Shown here piece after piece: positions 62,698 through 64,000 of a stretch of DNA of 64,000 bases; within the stretch, counting starts at the first letter, position 1, and every line of letters starts with the position of its first letter. The notes beneath the pieces were generated by a model that did no database searches, was not told the DNA's origin, and saw nothing but the letters and a program-made list of their open reading frames with translations. The stretch is from Fulvivirga sediminis. GTDB taxonomy: Bacteria; Bacteroidota; Bacteroidia; Cytophagales; Cyclobacteriaceae. The translations under genes and the position numbers were made by a program. Location of the stretch: NCBI RefSeq assembly GCF_016757215.1, contig NZ_JAESIY010000011.1:1-64000 (forward strand), in the 5' to 3' direction.

Positions 62698-63588
62698 ATG
62701 GCAATAGATAAGGCTTCCGTCAAAAAGAAATGGATGAATTTTGCGGAAAGAAAGCTCAGGCTTTTTAGAGATAAATTTGTAAGAAAATATAATAAGGAAA
62801 AATTACCAACAGAAATATATAATGAAGATCAAAAGTTTTATTCTATAACTTTTTGCATAACTTGTATGAACAGACTCTTTCATTTGAAAGAAACGCTGAA
62901 GAAGAATATAGAAGACAATATTAAATACCCTAATGTGGAATTTGTTTTGATTAATTATAACTCTCAAGACGGGTTGGACGAATGGGTTAAGAATAATATG
63001 CAGAAATATATTGATCAAGGTATTTTATCGTATTACCATACCACGGAGCCCAAAAACTTCCATGCTTCTATTGCCAAAAATCTGGCTCATAAGGTAGGTA
63101 AGGGAGAAATCCTATGTAATTTGGATGGAGATAATTTTACTGGAAAAGATTTTGCGTATTATATTAACTATATGATAAACAAACACGGAGAAAATGTGTT
63201 GCTTCATTTTAAAAAGAAACCATTTTGGGGCACTGAAGGCAGAATTGTTATGTCACGAGTTAACTTTTTTAAATTAGGAGGGTATGATGAAACGTTTTTG
63301 CCTATTGGCCATGAAGATCATGATTTGATTAATAGGGCTAAGGCTTTCGGACTAGAATACCATAACATACAAATAGAAAATTTCCTCAGATACCTCAGCA
63401 ACTCTACTTTAGAAAAATCCATTAACTGCGACGAAGACCCAGAGAACTACTATAACTATGAATCTGGAAACAGAAAAGTTTCCGATGATAATATAGCCAA
63501 TAATAAACTGGTGGCTAATCTTGAGGCGGGATGGGGAAAGGTTCCTCTAAGCAAAAATTTTGACAAAAACTTTTTAATATACGAATGA
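62698..63588 (+). CDS. GT-A glycosyltransferase (galactosyltransferase-C-like)
   Basis: The 296-residue protein has a basic N-terminus, then a GT2-type core: ITFCITCMNRLFHLKETLKK, FVLINYNSQDGLDEWV and the metal motif DGD in LCNLDGDNFTG. The C-terminal part FFKLGGYDETFLPIGHEDHD with its Glu-Asp pair resembles the catalytic region of galactosyl- or N-acetylgalactosaminyltransferases. Its stop overlaps the start of the next gene (ATGA-type). Acceptor and donor are unknown. Confidence 0.82.
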   Translation: MAIDKASVKKKWMNFAERKLRLFRDKFVRKYNKEKLPTEIYNEDQKFYSITFCITCMNRLFHLKETLKKNIEDNIKYPNVEFVLINYNSQDGLDEWVKNNMQKYIDQGILSYYHTTEPKNFHASIAKNLAHKVGKGEILCNLDGDNFTGKDFAYYINYMINKHGENVLLHFKKKPFWGTEGRIVMSRVNFFKLGGYDETFLPIGHEDHDLINRAKAFGLEYHNIQIENFLRYLSNSTLEKSINCDEDPENYYNYESGNRKVSDDNIANNKLVANLEAGWGKVPLSKNFDKNFLIYE

Positions 63589-64000
63589 AACCAGGATACA
63601 ACTTTGAAAATGTTGGTCTATTAATTACTCACTATAACAGGAGTAAATCTTTAGAAAGATTACTTAAAAGCTTCAAGGATTATGGGGTTAGTTTTGGTCA
63701 AATTGTGGTGTCTGATGATAATAGTAAACAAGAGCATCAGAATAGAATAAATGACCTTAAAAATATATATGGCTTTGAATATATTACAACCACTCAAAAT
63801 AAGGGTTTGGGAAACAATATTAATAAAGGGCAGGATCTTATAAAGACTCCATATACTTTATATGTGCAGGAGGATTTTTATCCTAAAGATTCATTTCCGG
63901 AGAAGTTAGCTAGTACACTTCAATATATGGAGGATGATAATAGTTTAGACGTAGTAAGGTATTATGCTTATGGGGCATATCCATACCTAGAAGATTTTAA
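63585..64000 (+). CDS. Family 2 glycosyltransferase, 3' end beyond the window
   Basis: The frame begins with the ATG at 63585, overlapping the previous stop, and stays open to the end of the window (138 complete codons). The visible start is typical GT2: VGLLITHYNRSKSLERLLKS, QIVVSDDNSKQEHQNR, NKGLGNNINKGQDLI and YTLYVQEDFYPKDSF, where QED replaces the usual DxD. It is the fourth transferase of the cluster. Confidence 0.82.
   Translation, partial: MKPGYNFENVGLLITHYNRSKSLERLLKSFKDYGVSFGQIVVSDDNSKQEHQNRINDLKNIYGFEYITTTQNKGLGNNINKGQDLIKTPYTLYVQEDFYPKDSFPEKLASTLQYMEDDNSLDVVRYYAYGAYPYLEDF

Overview
The window is chromosomal DNA of a Bacteroidota bacterium, most likely a Cytophagales-type (Fulvivirga/Marivirga-like) environmental or marine species. 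The evidence is a SusC/SusD pair, a PorP/SprF protein and a CHU_C-type type IX secretion (T9SS) tail, several lipoproteins with short lipoboxes, DUF2911, DUF3570, DUF4136 and SIMPL families, AT-rich DNA, and mostly weak Shine-Dalgarno signals. The species placement is inference; I see no rRNA, tRNA, CRISPR array or complete insertion sequence.

Region 1 (1-10700) is an accessory, partly decayed tract with every gene on the + strand. It holds an oxidoreductase/AraC pair, an aldo-keto reductase/AraC pair, an alpha/beta hydrolase, a TlpA-like protein, a GNAT acetyltransferase and a small membrane protein. Among them lie broken genes: a frameshifted lipoprotein, an aldo-keto reductase tail, a pyroglutamyl-peptidase-like tail fused to a truncated lipoprotein start, and a PhnB-like gene with an in-frame stop. 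Three copies of a ~205-bp repeat, each ending in a 73-nt imperfect hairpin, punctuate this tract. The two AraC genes share a nearly identical 150-bp 3' end although the rest has diverged.

Region 2 (10768-37122) is mostly housekeeping and envelope genes: a J-domain/KTSC protein, a pectate-lyase-like beta-helix protein, a ketopantoate-reductase-like enzyme, DUF2911, dCMP deaminase, murB, and a DeoR regulator divergent from a deoxyribonucleotidase and an MFS carrier. Then come several lipoproteins, a DUF3570 barrel, a metal-type permease, an APC carrier with a 16-cysteine copper-binding four-helix protein, SIMPL, a Tat-type Gfo/Idh/MocA oxidoreductase, a TetR-AarF operon with a visible operator, and a DEAD-box helicase.

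Region 3 (34693-46860) is a polysaccharide utilisation locus: a GH9 endoglucanase-like enzyme, a divergent outer-membrane channel-like protein, SusC, SusD and a 1115-residue FG-GAP/ASPIC-UnbV lipoprotein. Three CAATCGATTG palindromes (LacI-type half-site symmetry) lie upstream of susC. A strong hairpin between susD and the FG-GAP gene probably sets their ratio, and another terminator closes the locus. A beta-1,4-glucan or related substrate is inferred from GH9.

Region 4 (47286-64000) is a surface and exopolysaccharide block: a membrane glycosyltransferase, then a six-repeat MBG adhesin-like protein with a T9SS type B tail, PorP/SprF and a PD40/OmpA-like protein as a coupled operon. These run almost directly into a Wzz/Wzc-like chain-length protein with degenerate kinase motifs, a 33-residue membrane peptide, an O-antigen-ligase/Wzy-like polymerase, a half-length TolC-like protein, a Wzx-like flippase, four glycosyltransferases (the last cut by the window end) and an opposed pyruvyl-transferase-family gene. 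Together they look like a Wzy-type polysaccharide assembly locus physically linked to a secreted adhesin module.
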